64,000 bases of DNA from an uncultured Sphingomonadaceae bacterium. Lineage in GTDB: Bacteria > Pseudomonadota > Alphaproteobacteria > Sphingomonadales > Sphingomonadaceae. The position numbers were made by a program, and so were the translations under genes. Below, piece by piece: positions 1-9,216 of this stretch; position 1 is the stretch's first letter, and each line of letters begins with the position of its first letter. A model generated the notes under the pieces. The model searched no databases. It was not told the DNA's origin and saw only the letters and a list, made by a program, of their open reading frames with translations. Where the stretch lies: NCBI GenBank assembly GCA_947493955.1, contig CANLSQ010000002.1, forward strand, positions 186,001-250,000. Reading direction: 5' to 3'.

Positions 1-2
1 AT

Positions 3-506
3 GGCACGACACTGGCGGGGTTGATGCATCATCACGGCACCGATCCAAAGGATTTTCTGGACTATGTTCATGATATCGACATGAGCCGCCTGTCTCATGC
101 ACCCGACCTACACAGCGCGATTGCGGCTTTGCCCGGCGAGAAGCTGGTCTTTACCAATGGCGACCGGCCCTATGCCGAGCGGGTGCTGGATAATCGCGGT
201 CTTGGCGGACTGTTTGACCAGATTCACGATGTGCTCGCCACTGATCTGGTTCCGAAGCCGGAAAAAGCCGCCTATCACAGCCTGATCAACACCACCGGTA
301 TTGATCCGAAACGATCTTTATTTGTCGAAGATATGGCGCGTAATTTGCGTCCGGCCAAAGATTTGGGCATGACCACCATCTGGGTCAATACCGGTTCGGA
401 ATGGGGCGCACGCGATCATGCTCCGGACTATATCGATCATGAAATTACCGACTTGGAAAGCTGGGTAACTGGCCTCTCATTGAACAGGGAAGAAACATCA
501 CCATGA
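3..506 (+). CDS. HAD-family hydrolase, pyrimidine 5'-nucleotidase type (5' truncated)
   Basis: The reading frame is open from base 3, so the start lies outside the window; 167 residues are visible. The visible part carries HAD motif II in VFTNGD, a conserved lysine in [10 protein letters not shown] (motif III) and the acidic pair of motif IV in FVEDMARNL; the nucleophile Asp motif would lie upstream. The run of histidines near the left edge (LMHHHGTDP) and the following YVHDID are typical of bacterial pyrimidine 5'-nucleotidase (SDT1/YjjG-like) proteins. It is inferred to remove phosphate from nucleoside monophosphates in the cytoplasm. Its stop overlaps the dapD start by four bases (ATGA), so the two are translationally coupled. 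Exact substrate unknown. Confidence 0.85.
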   Translation, partial: GTTLAGLMHHHGTDPKDFLDYVHDIDMSRLSHAPDLHSAIAALPGEKLVFTNGDRPYAERVLDNRGLGGLFDQIHDVLATDLVPKPEKAAYHSLINTTGIDPKRSLFVEDMARNLRPAKDLGMTTIWVNTGSEWGARDHAPDYIDHEITDLESWVTGLSLNREETSP

Positions 507-1339
507 CCACCGAATTGCAAAACGCCATCGAAGCCGCCTGGGAAAAACGCGACTCGCTGAGCATCACCAGTCAGGGGCCGGAACGCGATGCGGTCAATGC
601 CGCGCTCGCCAGCCTTGATAATGGCAGCGCCCGTGTCGCCGAAAAACAAGGCGACAATTGGGTCGTCAACCAATGGCTGAAAAAAGCGGTGCTGCTATCT
701 TTTCGCCTGAACGACAATCAGGTCATCGAAGGACCCGGCGGCGCAAACTATTGGGACAAGGTGCCAAGCAAATTTGCCGATTGGGGCGAGAACCGTTTTC
801 GCGAAGCCGGTTTCCGTGCCGTGCCCGGCGCGGTTGTACGCCAAGGCTCGCATATCGGCCGCAATACCGTGCTGATGCCAAGTTTCGTTAACATCGGTGC
901 CTTTGTTGATGAAGGTACCATGATCGACACCTGGGCTACCGTCGGCAGCTGTGCGCAGATTGGCAAGAATGTCCATATTTCCGGTGGCGCCGGCATTGGC
1001 GGCGTCCTTGAACCATTGCAGGCAGGCCCTGTGATCATCGAAGACGGCGCGTTTATCGGGGCGCGCAGCGAAGTTGCAGAAGGCGTGCGCGTGGGCGAGG
1101 GCGCTGTGCTCTCTATGGGTGTTTATCTCGGCGCATCTACCAAGATAATCGACCGAGTAACCGGCAAGGTTCACATCGGCGAAGTTCCGCCTTATGCTGT
1201 TGTTGTACCGGGCGCGACACCGCCCAAGGCCAATATTGATGGCGTCCCCGGCCCATCGCTTTATTGCGCCGTGATCGTCAAAACCGTTGATGCGCAAACG
1301 CGCTCGAAGACCGGGATTAATGAACTGCTGAGGGACTGA
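503..1339 (+). CDS. dapD: 2,3,4,5-tetrahydropyridine-2,6-dicarboxylate N-succinyltransferase
   Basis: 278 residues, normal length for DapD. The enzyme transfers succinyl from succinyl-CoA to tetrahydrodipicolinate in the succinylase branch of lysine/meso-diaminopimelate synthesis, supplying the cell wall and lysine. The N-terminal alpha domain contains FRLNDNQV and [13 protein letters not shown]. The middle shows imperfect hexapeptide repeats of a left-handed beta helix (roughly residues 110-230, for example [18 protein letters not shown] and [13 protein letters not shown]). The start is fixed by the ATGA overlap with the preceding nucleotidase, and the stop overlaps the next start (TGATG). 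Very confident call. Confidence 0.97.
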   Translation: MTTELQNAIEAAWEKRDSLSITSQGPERDAVNAALASLDNGSARVAEKQGDNWVVNQWLKKAVLLSFRLNDNQVIEGPGGANYWDKVPSKFADWGENRFREAGFRAVPGAVVRQGSHIGRNTVLMPSFVNIGAFVDEGTMIDTWATVGSCAQIGKNVHISGGAGIGGVLEPLQAGPVIIEDGAFIGARSEVAEGVRVGEGAVLSMGVYLGASTKIIDRVTGKVHIGEVPPYAVVVPGATPPKANIDGVPGPSLYCAVIVKTVDAQTRSKTGINELLRD

Positions 1340-2802
1340 TGAACATACCGGTGAACCAGGTCAAAACCACATTGGGGGCAAATGACCACCCCTATCGTAA
1401 TGGCGCCTGGACACCGGTATTTGAAGAACTGGACACCGATCGGCTTGAAGTTATCGGGGCGATCCCGCCGGATATAGACGGCGTTTACATCCGCAACACC
1501 GAAAACCCGGTGCATGACAGTATCGGCCGCTATCATCCCTTTGACGGCGACGGCATGATACATGCCCTTCGCATAAGGAACGGCAAGGTCAGCTATCGCA
1601 ACCGCTTTGTCCGCACCAAGGGATTTGAGGCCGAGCAGGAGGCGGGTGAACCTCTATGGGTCGGGATCATGGGCAGGCCCAGCGATTCCAAACGGCCTGG
1701 CTGGGGCGCGCATGGCAGCGTGAAGGATAGCAGCTCGACCGACGTTGTCGTCCATGCCAGGAAAATCCTCTCCACCTTTTACCAGTGCGGCGAAGGCTAT
1801 CAGCTTGACCCGGAAACACTGGAAACATTGGGCACCGCAGACTGGGTGCCGGAAGACGGCATCTCGGCCCATCCCAAAGTGGATGAGAAAACCGGCGAGT
1901 TATTGTTCTTTAATTACAGCACCAAGGCGCCCTATCTCCACTATGGCGTCGTCGGCCCGGATGATCAGCTCAAGCATTTCATTCCGGTCGAATTGCCCGG
2001 CGCACGCCTGCCGCATGACATGGCATTTTCCGAAAACTATGCGATTTTCAACGACTGCCCGCTCTATTGGAAACCGGAGCTGATCGAACAAAATCTCTAT
2101 GTCCCGTCTTACCATCCCGACGAACCGACACGGTTCGGGGTGATCCCGCGCATGGGACAACCGGAAGATATCATGTGGTTTGAGGCCAAGCCAACCTATG
2201 TGCTGCACTGGGCGAATGCCTTTGAAGAGGGCGATGAGCTGGTGCTCGACGGCTATTTCCAGAATCAGCCGGTGCCAAAGCCGCTGACAGATTTCCCGTC
2301 CGGCTATGAAAGCATGGGCGCGAGCATCGATCTCCACAGTTTTCAGCCAGAGCTGCACCGTTGGCGGTTCAACCTGAAAACCGGCGAGACGCGGGAAGAG
2401 ACGTTATTCGATGACTATCCGGTCGAGTTCGGCATGTTCAATCAGCAAATCGCAGGACAGCCCTATCGCTATGTCTACAGCGTTACCGGTCACCCCGGCT
2501 GGTTCCTGTTCAACGGTGTGGTCAAACATGATCTGGAAACCGGCACGGCGGAGCGCTACTATTTTGGCGATGAGCGTTTCGGGTCGGAAGCCCCGTTCGT
2601 CCCGCGCAAAAATGCAAGTTCAGAGGATGATGGCTATCTGATCAGCTTCATCACCGACATGGCGCAGGACCGCAGCGAGTGTATCATCGTCGATGCCAAG
2701 GACATATCAGCCGGCCCGGTCTGCACGATCATCCTGCCCCACAGGATCAGCAGCGGCACCCACGCCACCTGGGCCTCGGCGGAGCAGATCGGGGCGGCCT
2801 AA
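1339..2802 (+). CDS. Carotenoid oxygenase family protein (RPE65/lignostilbene dioxygenase-like)
   Basis: 487 residues, typical of the beta-propeller carotenoid cleavage oxygenases. All four iron-binding histidines expected for the family can be placed: H178 in SAHPK, H226 in LPHDMAF, H290 in LHWANAFEEGD and H475 in GTHATWA. These enzymes split a C=C bond of carotenoids, apocarotenoids or stilbenes with O2 and Fe(II); the substrate here cannot be read from sequence. In sphingomonads, members act on lignin-derived stilbenes or carotenoids. The start overlaps the dapD stop by one base, so it is co-transcribed with a lysine gene, which is an unexpected pairing. Its end overlaps the converging agmatine-deiminase-like gene by four bases. 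Confidence 0.9.
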   Translation: MNIPVNQVKTTLGANDHPYRNGAWTPVFEELDTDRLEVIGAIPPDIDGVYIRNTENPVHDSIGRYHPFDGDGMIHALRIRNGKVSYRNRFVRTKGFEAEQEAGEPLWVGIMGRPSDSKRPGWGAHGSVKDSSSTDVVVHARKILSTFYQCGEGYQLDPETLETLGTADWVPEDGISAHPKVDEKTGELLFFNYSTKAPYLHYGVVGPDDQLKHFIPVELPGARLPHDMAFSENYAIFNDCPLYWKPELIEQNLYVPSYHPDEPTRFGVIPRMGQPEDIMWFEAKPTYVLHWANAFEEGDELVLDGYFQNQPVPKPLTDFPSGYESMGASIDLHSFQPELHRWRFNLKTGETREETLFDDYPVEFGMFNQQIAGQPYRYVYSVTGHPGWFLFNGVVKHDLETGTAERYYFGDERFGSEAPFVPRKNASSEDDGYLISFITDMAQDRSECIIVDAKDISAGPVCTIILPHRISSGTHATWASAEQIGAA

Positions 2803-3908
2803 ATTTTGGGCTGCTGCTGTGTCGCGCAGTGGATACCGCCGCCGCATTCACCAACCGGGTCAACATTCAGCATGACGATCTCGCGCCCCGGATATAGCCG
2901 CGCGAGCATCTCCTTGGCCTTGGCATCGGCCTCCGCATCGCCAAATTGTGCCGCGATCACCGCGCCGTTACAGACATAATAATTGACATAAGATGCCACA
3001 AAATCTTCCGCCTTCACCCTGATATCATAGGGTTCCAGCAATATTTCCAGGTCAAACGGTTTCCCGTTCGCATCGCTGGCGTTGCGCAAAATCTCATAGG
3101 TTTCATGCGCCGCGTTGGTGAAAGGATCGCCGGGATATTCTTCCTCGCCCGGAAGCTGGATTAAAATCGTGCCGGGCTCTGTAAAACGCGCCAACGCATC
3201 AATATGATAATCAGTTATATCCTTGTCCTTCAGGCCCGGCGCCCAGATCATTTTGTCTGCGCCAACGGCTTCCAGGATCATTTTTTCGATATCCGCCTTG
3301 CTGCCTTTGTTTCGATTGGCGATCACCCAGCTCGATTCATGCGCGATCACGGTTCCGGCACCATCGGATTCCAGTCCGCCCGGCTCGCCGACCAGATCGT
3401 TGTCGAGCAGCTCCAGTCCCAATCGCTCTGCGACAGCTGCGGCAATCTTGCCGTCATTGTCATGAACCTGCTTGTTACCCCAGCCATTAAAGTTGAAATG
3501 CCGCACCGCCAATGTCCCGGCTTCATCGCGCACGAAACAGGGCCCGGAATCGCGGCACCACAGGTCATCTGTGGCTATGTTCCAGATTTCGACGCCGTCT
3601 GACAATTTGCGGCGTGCTTTTGACTCAAATCGCTTGTCCATCAACATCACTACGGGTTCAAATTCGGCAATGGCGTTGGCGACATCAGCAATGGATTGTT
3701 GCAGCATATCCAGAAAGACCGGATCAGAATGCACCACGCGGCTGACCGGCCATTGCATGAAAGTGCGTTCGTGGGGATCGGCCTCTTCGGGCATCCAGAA
3801 AGCGGAACGGGCCATTTCAGCAGGCGCTGTGCAGGCAGCAATACCGGGAAATGCGGCGAGTACACCCAAGGCGCTCGCGCGTTTCGAAAAATTCCGGCGT
3901 GAGATCAT
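2799..3908 (-). CDS. Agmatine deiminase family (PAD_porph) protein with Tat lipoprotein signal
   Basis: 369 residues from the ATG at 3908, chosen because GGGGGAG lies about 8 bases upstream. The catalytic signature is complete: WCRDSGP at 118-123, H235 in DYHIDALARF and the nucleophile C361 in CGGGIHCATQQ. The family hydrolyses guanidino groups, classically agmatine to N-carbamoylputrescine plus ammonia. Unusually, the N-terminus has a twin-arginine motif (SRRNFSK), a hydrophobic stretch and a lipobox ending IAAC26, so the protein should be exported folded and lipid-anchored, whereas ordinary AguA is cytoplasmic. It lies just downstream of ruvB on the same strand. The substrate could be agmatine or another guanidino compound. 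Confidence 0.85.
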   Translation of the reverse strand: MISRRNFSKRASALGVLAAFPGIAACTAPAEMARSAFWMPEEADPHERTFMQWPVSRVVHSDPVFLDMLQQSIADVANAIAEFEPVVMLMDKRFESKARRKLSDGVEIWNIATDDLWCRDSGPCFVRDEAGTLAVRHFNFNGWGNKQVHDNDGKIAAAVAERLGLELLDNDLVGEPGGLESDGAGTVIAHESSWVIANRNKGSKADIEKMILEAVGADKMIWAPGLKDKDITDYHIDALARFTEPGTILIQLPGEEEYPGDPFTNAAHETYEILRNASDANGKPFDLEILLEPYDIRVKAEDFVASYVNYYVCNGAVIAAQFGDAEADAKAKEMLARLYPGREIVMLNVDPVGECGGGIHCATQQQPKI

Positions 3909-3931
3909 GATGTGCTCCCCCAAGCATGGCG

Positions 3932-4957
3932 CTAGTCAAAAAGCTGCCCGTCTACTTCCTTGCCCGGTGGCGGTTTCAGGCCCAGATGCTGCCAGCCACG
4001 ATCGTTGAGCGCGCGGCCTCTTGCGGTACGCGCCACTAGACCCAGTTGGATTAGGTAAGGCTCAATCACTTCCTCAATCGTATCGCGTGGCTCACTTAAT
4101 CCTGCCGCGAGTGTTTCGACACCGACCGGACCGCCCTTGTAGATATCGGCAATCATATGGAGATAGCGGCGATCCATGGCATCGAGGCCGATGCTGTCGA
4201 CCTCCAGCCGAGTGAGCGAGGCGTCGGCGGTTTTCTGATCCACTGTCGCAGTCCCCGCCACGTTGGCAAAGTCCCGTACCCGGCGGAGCAAGCGTCCCGC
4301 GATCCTCGGCGTCCCGCGGGCGCGGCGGGCGACCTCGGTGGCACCATCGGGCGCAATATCGAGGCCCAGCAGTTTCGCCGCACGGTGGACGACTTTTTCA
4401 AGTTCTTCTGTGGTATAAAAATTCAGCCGCACCGGGATACCGAAGCGGTCACGCAGCGGCGTGGTGAGCAGGCCTTGGCGGGTGGTGGCACCGATCAGGG
4501 TGAATTGTGGCAGGTCAATCCGCACGCTCCGGGCCGATGGCCCTTCACCAATGATCAGGTCGAGCGCGCGGTCCTCCATCGCCGGATAGAGCACTTCTTC
4601 GACCACCGGGTTGAGCCGGTGAATCTCGTCGATGAAAAGCACATCGCCTTCCTCAAGATTGGTCAGCAGCGCCGCGAGGTCCCCGGATTTGGCAATGACC
4701 GGGCCCGAAGTGGCGCGAAAACCGACGCCGAGTTCGCGCGCGATAATCTGCGCCAGCGTGGTTTTGCCGAGACCCGGCGGGCCAAAAAACAGAGTGTGGT
4801 CCAACGCCTCGCTACGGCTTTTTGCAGCCTCGATAAACACGCGCAAATTGGACCGCGCCGCTTCCTGCCCGATAAATTCATCGAGCGATTTCGGACGCAG
4901 CGCGGCGTCGATATCCTCGACCTTGCGTTCAGGTGATGAGAGGCGATCTTCAGTCAC
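3932..4957 (-). CDS. ruvB: Holliday junction branch migration ATPase RuvB
   Basis: 341 residues, full length. Walker A GPPGLGKT lies at about 59-66, Walker B IDEIHRL at about 108-113, and the sensor region [18 protein letters not shown] follows; the C-terminal winged helix with [16 protein letters not shown] is present. RuvB is the hexameric motor that with RuvA drives branch migration at Holliday junctions for recombinational repair. Translation begins at GTG, and the upstream gene's TAG overlaps it by one base (TAGTG), implying coupling to the unusual small gene inserted between ruvA and ruvB. Certain identification. Confidence 0.98.
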   Translation of the reverse strand: MTEDRLSSPERKVEDIDAALRPKSLDEFIGQEAARSNLRVFIEAAKSRSEALDHTLFFGPPGLGKTTLAQIIARELGVGFRATSGPVIAKSGDLAALLTNLEEGDVLFIDEIHRLNPVVEEVLYPAMEDRALDLIIGEGPSARSVRIDLPQFTLIGATTRQGLLTTPLRDRFGIPVRLNFYTTEELEKVVHRAAKLLGLDIAPDGATEVARRARGTPRIAGRLLRRVRDFANVAGTATVDQKTADASLTRLEVDSIGLDAMDRRYLHMIADIYKGGPVGVETLAAGLSEPRDTIEEVIEPYLIQLGLVARTARGRALNDRGWQHLGLKPPPGKEVDGQLFD

Positions 4958-5463
4958 TAGCCTACTAACCCCAGTTTCTCGTGTACATTTCGAACCAAAT
5001 CCAGTGCTCGTTGCGCGGCGTGAGTAAACTGAGCTTTTTCATATTCTAGATCAACTAGACGAAAGACCTTCCGGATTTCAGTGTCTTGGTCACCATCACG
5101 ATGCCACTTTCTGAATTGCAAGCCAAAATCTCCAGCCGGAGTATGATAGGCTGTGCAAAAGCCGTGCAGAAGTAGATGGCGTGTTTGTTGATGATGCTCA
5201 AAAGCTTCGATTAGCCATTCAATCTCTTCTTGATATTGCGAGAAGAAACCTTCGATCTCCAATATCTGTCTGATTTTTGATATTCGTTTTTCGGGTCTGT
5301 GAGGAAGACGGTCTTTGATTGCTTCGTATTCCGGCATGTCATTCGAGCGTGCGATTATTTCCCCAAAAAGATATTCGACTTGGGCGTATCCATTGGCAAT
5401 CCAACCTTTGAGGCGCTGACCGTCTTCTACAGCAGCCATCACATGGTCTGGCGGTAACACCAT
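4957..5463 (-). CDS. Hypothetical protein with HEPN-like Rx4H motif, between ruvA and ruvB
   Basis: 168 residues from ATG at 5463 (a GTG sits one codon earlier). I do not recognise a named family. The predicted protein is largely helical. A short segment [10 protein letters not shown], around residues 94-103, fits the Arg-x4-His signature of HEPN domains, many of which are RNases in toxins and defence systems. The gene is tightly built into the ruv operon: its start overlaps the ruvA stop and its stop overlaps the ruvB start. By eye its base composition is more AT-rich than ruvA and ruvB, suggesting a later insertion that kept the reading order. The HEPN assignment is an inference from one motif and predicted helices. 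Confidence 0.6.
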   Translation of the reverse strand: MVLPPDHVMAAVEDGQRLKGWIANGYAQVEYLFGEIIARSNDMPEYEAIKDRLPHRPEKRISKIRQILEIEGFFSQYQEEIEWLIEAFEHHQQTRHLLLHGFCTAYHTPAGDFGLQFRKWHRDGDQDTEIRKVFRLVDLEYEKAQFTHAAQRALDLVRNVHEKLGLVG

Positions 5464-6068
5464 CACCTCGCCGCCTTCTTCAACGCCAGCCGCACCAGTG
5501 CATCCAATGTCACACCATCGCCTGCCTCGGCATCGGCCGCCGCCACCGCCGCACTCGCTTCCGCCGGTTTGAAGCCCAGATTTTGCAGTGCACTCACCGC
5601 ATCGGCGCTGTTAGTCGATGGCGCGTGGATCGCGCCGCCGCTGCCTACAACCGGGTTGGTCGCCATGGTGCCGACCTTGTCTTTCAGCTCGTTGACAATG
5701 CGCAGCGCCAGTTTTGGCCCGACGCCATTGGCCCGCGCGACCATCGCCTTGTCGCCGGTCGCCACGGCGCGGCTGATCTCGCCGGGTTCGAGTGCGGAGA
5801 GGATCGCCAAAGCAACCTTACCACCGACACCCTGGACAGAGATCAGCAAGCGGAACCAGTCGCGCTCAGACCCGCTGGCAAAACCCATCAGGCGCATATC
5901 ATTCTCGCTGACCTGCATTTCCGTATAGATGGTCGCGCCATCGCCAACCCCGCCAATGGCGGAAATGGTCCGCGACGAGGCAAAGACCAGATAGCCGACG
6001 CCGTTCACATCCAGCACGATATTGTCCGTGCCGATTTCGTCGATGGTCCCCGTGAGTTTTGCAATCAT
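5463..6068 (-). CDS. ruvA: Holliday junction branch migration protein RuvA
   Basis: 201 residues. It has the N-terminal OB-fold ([24 protein letters not shown]), tandem helix-hairpin-helix motifs in [17 protein letters not shown] and [19 protein letters not shown], and a C-terminal UBA-like domain III ([17 protein letters not shown]) that contacts RuvB. RuvA binds the four-way junction and loads RuvB. It lies 58 bases downstream of ruvC on the same strand. The usual direct ruvA-ruvB neighbourhood is broken by one extra gene. Confidence 0.97.
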   Translation of the reverse strand: MIAKLTGTIDEIGTDNIVLDVNGVGYLVFASSRTISAIGGVGDGATIYTEMQVSENDMRLMGFASGSERDWFRLLISVQGVGGKVALAILSALEPGEISRAVATGDKAMVARANGVGPKLALRIVNELKDKVGTMATNPVVGSGGAIHAPSTNSADAVSALQNLGFKPAEASAAVAAADAEAGDGVTLDALVRLALKKAAR

Positions 6069-6126
6069 GTTAGCGTTTTAACGCGACTGGCGAATCTGTC
6101 GAGTTTTTGTTTTGTTCTTTTTGCTC

Positions 6127-6597
6127 TCAACGCTTTCGATGATGCGCGTGCGTAATCGCCACGGCCAAAGCGTCAGCAGCATCATGGCCAGCCAGCTTCA
6201 CGCCGGGCAGCAGGATTTTGAGCATGGCCTGCACCTGATCCTTATCCGCCTTACCCACGCCGACGACCGATTTCTTAACCGCCCGCGCCGCATATTCGCC
6301 AACTTCAAGCCCCGAGCGCGATGCACCGAGCAGCACCACGCCGCGCGCCTGCCCCAGCTTCAGCGTGCTTTGCGGGTTGCTGTTGACGAACACTTCCTCA
6401 ACCGCCGCCGCGTCCGGTTTATATTCCAGCAGCAGATCGGTTAGTTCGAGATCGAGCTTCAGCAACCGGCTTGCCAGCTGCATTTTCGGATCGGTCTTTA
6501 TCTGGCCATTGGCAATATGCGACAGCCGATTACCCTCGGCGCTGATAACGCCCCAGCCAGTGGTACCAAGACCGGGGTCGAGGCCGAGGATGATCAT
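6127..6597 (-). CDS. ruvC: Crossover junction endodeoxyribonuclease RuvC
   Basis: 156 residues, slightly short but complete. The catalytic acids are visible: D7 in [14 protein letters not shown]67/E68 in AAVEEVFV, and D139/D142 in [10 protein letters not shown]. RuvC is the Holliday junction resolvase that cuts two opposed strands. It follows yebC by about 10 bases, the arrangement commonly found in proteobacteria, and precedes ruvA, so yebC-ruvC-ruvA-HEPN-like-ruvB is probably one transcript. Confidence 0.97.
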   Translation of the reverse strand: MIILGLDPGLGTTGWGVISAEGNRLSHIANGQIKTDPKMQLASRLLKLDLELTDLLLEYKPDAAAVEEVFVNSNPQSTLKLGQARGVVLLGASRSGLEVGEYAARAVKKSVVGVGKADKDQVQAMLKILLPGVKLAGHDAADALAVAITHAHHRKR

Positions 6598-6607
6598 GGC
6601 TTCATGA

Positions 6608-7357
6608 TCACCCGGCGTTCAGTTGTTCCATGATTTCATCGGAAACGCTGTAATTACCGTGCACCGCCTGGACATCGTCATCATCTTCCAGCGCGTCGAT
6701 CAGGCCCAGCAGCGTTTCCGCCTGTGCCGCATCGACCTCAACCTCAACGGACGGCTTCCAAGCAAGTTTTACGCTTTCCGCTTCACCGAGTGATTTTTCC
6801 AGTGCACCGGCAACTTCGTGCAAATCTTCCATCGCGGTCCAGATTTCATGGCCGTCTTCGGAGGATTGAATGTCATCGCCGCCGGCTTCCATCACCGCTT
6901 CCATGACCGTGTCCTCATCACCAGCGCTCGCGGGATAGGCGATGTAGCCAACCCGTTCAAAGCCGTGGGCTACAGAGCCGCTCTCCCCCATATTGCCGCC
7001 ATTGCGCGAGAATATGGTGCGCACATTGGTCACAGTGCGATTGGTATTATCGGTGAGCGCTTCAACGATCAGCGACACGCCGCCGGGGCCAAAGCCTTCA
7101 TAGCGAACTTCTTTATAGTCATCACCTTCGCTGGCTGATGCCTTGTCGATCGCGCGCTGGATATTGTCCTTGGGCATGGACTGGCCTTTGGCGTTGTTCA
7201 CCGCGAGGCGCAGGCGCGGATTCATGTCCGGGTCTGGCATGCCCGACTTTGCCGCCACGGTAATCTCGCGGCTGAGTTTCGAGAACATCGCAGAGCGTTT
7301 CTTGTCCTGCGCGCCCTTGCGATGCTTGATATTTGCAAATTTACTATGGCCTGCCAT
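6608..7357 (-). CDS. YebC/PmpR family regulatory/translation factor
   Basis: 249 residues starting at the ATG at 7357, giving the family N-terminus [19 protein letters not shown] much longer reading frame upstream is not part of the gene because it runs into the divergent CPBP gene and lacks similarity. Conserved segments include [13 protein letters not shown] and [19 protein letters not shown]. The family was described as DNA-binding regulators; some members have more recently been implicated in translation at stalled ribosomes. It heads the ruv operon, a widely conserved position. Confidence 0.95.
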   Translation of the reverse strand: MAGHSKFANIKHRKGAQDKKRSAMFSKLSREITVAAKSGMPDPDMNPRLRLAVNNAKGQSMPKDNIQRAIDKASASEGDDYKEVRYEGFGPGGVSLIVEALTDNTNRTVTNVRTIFSRNGGNMGESGSVAHGFERVGYIAYPASAGDEDTVMEAVMEAGGDDIQSSEDGHEIWTAMEDLHEVAGALEKSLGEAESVKLAWKPSVEVEVDAAQAETLLGLIDALEDDDDVQAVHGNYSVSDEIMEQLNAG

Positions 7358-7403
7358 ATGATTCGTCCGTACCTGATTTATTGTTATTGAGGCTCTTTGC
7401 CGC

Positions 7404-8171
7404 ATGTTCGAACCCAACTCAACCATTGGATGGGCCACCGGCCGTCTAACGGCGACCACACGCGATCTGCTGACGTTTCTGCGTACGCCGAAACTGGTGG
7501 ATAACGAATTGCAAAGGACCGGGAAACGAGCTGATCTCATCTGGCTTTTCGCGGTCAACTGCATGATCGTCGCGGCACTCGCGATCCTGCTATTTCCGGT
7601 CATGCTGGCCTTTGATGTCTCAATGTCGAACAGCATGGCAGGCCTGTTCGAGCGACCGATCTGGCAGCTTTTGCTGATCGTTGTCATCGCCGGCCCGATT
7701 GTCGAGGAACTGATGTTCCGGTCGTGGCTGAGTGGTTCACCGCGGCTGCTTATCCCCGTCTCCGGGCTGCTTCTGTGGATGGGACTGACATATAGCTATG
7801 AGCAATTGGGGTGGCCCGGTCCCGCTTCCATGGGTACAGCGCCTTTGTTGGCCCTGATCACCGGCGCCGTTCTCATCTGTGTGATCATATTCTGGAAACG
7901 GCCGGTGCCGGGATGGTATATTCGGATTTTCCCACTGGTCTTCTGGAGCCAGGCGCTGCTCTTTGGCTCCGTGCACGTGTTCAACTATGCCGGTGACAAT
8001 CCTGCCGCGCTGCTACCCTTTGTCCTGCCACAGACAGTGGGCGGCCTGATCTGGGGCTATGCCAGAATCCGCTATGGCTGGTGGTCCAATATGGCGATGC
8101 ACATGGCTTATAACCTGATCGCGACCAGCGGGCTGGTCTACGTCCTGCTGACCCGGCCGGAGATTCTCTAG
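7404..8171 (+). CDS. CPBP family intramembrane glutamic-type protease
   Basis: 255 residues with several hydrophobic segments. The three CPBP/Rce1 motifs are present: EELMFRSW (E101, E102, R106), FGSVHVFNY with the catalytic-site His, and HMAYN near the C-terminus. Such proteins are membrane proteases (Abi/CAAX-type); in bacteria roles range from bacteriocin self-immunity to signalling, and the substrate here is unknown. It is divergent from yebC with a 46-base gap that must hold both promoters. It converges with the UPF0145 gene, overlapping its end by four bases. Confidence 0.88.
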   Translation: MFEPNSTIGWATGRLTATTRDLLTFLRTPKLVDNELQRTGKRADLIWLFAVNCMIVAALAILLFPVMLAFDVSMSNSMAGLFERPIWQLLLIVVIAGPIVEELMFRSWLSGSPRLLIPVSGLLLWMGLTYSYEQLGWPGPASMGTAPLLALITGAVLICVIIFWKRPVPGWYIRIFPLVFWSQALLFGSVHVFNYAGDNPAALLPFVLPQTVGGLIWGYARIRYGWWSNMAMHMAYNLIATSGLVYVLLTRPEIL

Positions 8172-8488
8172 TCTGTGACGACCGCAGTTCCCGACGCGGA
8201 CACCATCAGCATCGATCCCTTGTCGCCAACCACTTCGTAGTCGAGATCCACACCGACCACCGCATTTCCGCCGAGTTTAGCCGCTTCGGCCTGCATTTCC
8301 AGCAGGGCCTCATCCCGCGCGCGTTTCAGGACATTTTCATATTTTCCGGAGCGGCCACCGACAATATCGGTGATGCTGGCGAACAGGTCGCGAAACAGGT
8401 TCGCGCCGACAATCACCTCGCCAATAACGATGCCGCGATAATCGCGGATCGCCTTGCCTTCGATGCTGGGTGTTGTCGTGACAATCAT
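8168..8488 (-). CDS. YbjQ/UPF0145 family heavy-metal-binding-domain protein
   Basis: 106 residues, matching the small YbjQ (UPF0145) family: [19 protein letters not shown] at the start, then [26 protein letters not shown] and [16 protein letters not shown]. The fold forms oligomeric rings and the Pfam name implies metal binding, but the physiological role is not settled. It lies upstream of converging CPBP and downstream of gapR on the same strand, about 40 bases away. Confidence 0.9.
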   Translation of the reverse strand: MIVTTTPSIEGKAIRDYRGIVIGEVIVGANLFRDLFASITDIVGGRSGKYENVLKRARDEALLEMQAEAAKLGGNAVVGVDLDYEVVGDKGSMLMVSASGTAVVTD

Positions 8489-8530
8489 GCTTGCTCTCCC
8501 GATGTGAAAGCCGGGATGTTAGCGGATCGT

Positions 8531-8773
8531 TCAGGCAAGACCAAGAGCCGACTTGTAGGTGTCGAGTATGGCTTCCATTTCCTGACGGTCATGGGTCTCC
8601 ATTTTGCGTAGGCGGACGATCTGGCGCATGATTTTCGCATCATAGCCCTGTGATTTCGCCTCGGAATAGACATCACGAATATCGTCGGCAATGCCCTTTT
8701 TTTCTTCTTCCAGCCGCTCGATACGTTCAATAAACAGACGCAGCTGGTCTGCGGCAACATTGCCTTCGCTCAT
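8531..8773 (-). CDS. gapR: GapR-family DNA-binding protein (DUF2312)
   Basis: 80 residues from ATG at 8773. The sequence is DUF2312 over its whole length ([36 protein letters not shown]). In Caulobacter the family member GapR is a nucleoid-associated protein that encircles overtwisted DNA ahead of replication and transcription and is essential for chromosome function. The coiled-coil start and basic middle region are conserved here. Gene symbol is by family transfer. Confidence 0.88.
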   Translation of the reverse strand: MSEGNVAADQLRLFIERIERLEEEKKGIADDIRDVYSEAKSQGYDAKIMRQIVRLRKMETHDRQEMEAILDTYKSALGLA

Positions 8774-8818
8774 TCTCAAATTCTCCAGAAAATATGTTTT
8801 TGGATTCGTGTAGCCGCT

Positions 8819-9127
8819 TTAGTCGACGCTCTCATTCTTGGCTACGCTTTCCTTCATCCGCTGCAGCTTTTCTGGCGTCGCTTCTGTCTGGAACTTTCTC
8901 TTCCATTCGGATGACGGCATGCCGTGAATGGCCATGCGGGCCTCTTCCTTGGTCATGTTACCGCCCGCATCATTGGTCGCTTCCATGACCCAGTCGGCCA
9001 GGCAGTTGCGGCAGAAACCGGCAAGCCCCATCAGGTCGATATTTTCCGCATCATGGCGGTGCTGCAAATGCTTGACCAGGCGGCGAAAGGCCGCCGCAGC
9101 CGCTGCATCAGAAATTTGTTCTGTCAT
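8819..9127 (-). CDS. DUF1244 domain protein
   Basis: 102 residues that match the small alphaproteobacterial DUF1244 family (FRRLVKHLQHR, MGLAGFCRNCLADWV, EARMAIHGMPSSEWK). The CxxC pair in FCRNCLADW could bind a metal or be redox active. Function unknown. It is upstream of gapR on the same strand with a short gap, so the two may share a transcript, and it is divergent from pyruvate kinase. Confidence 0.85.
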   Translation of the reverse strand: MTEQISDAAAAAAFRRLVKHLQHRHDAENIDLMGLAGFCRNCLADWVMEATNDAGGNMTKEEARMAIHGMPSSEWKRKFQTEATPEKLQRMKESVAKNESVD

Positions 9128-9216
9128 GTGAAATGCTTCCGTTGCTTTTTGTTTTTATCCTGTCATGATTTGGGGCTAACAGGCGTGAATTTAAAGCACC
9201 AAAACAGGAATTTTCG

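Noticed and set aside
7358-7687. 110-residue N-terminal extension of YebC
   Set aside because: Runs into the divergent CPBP gene and the family starts at MAGHSKF.
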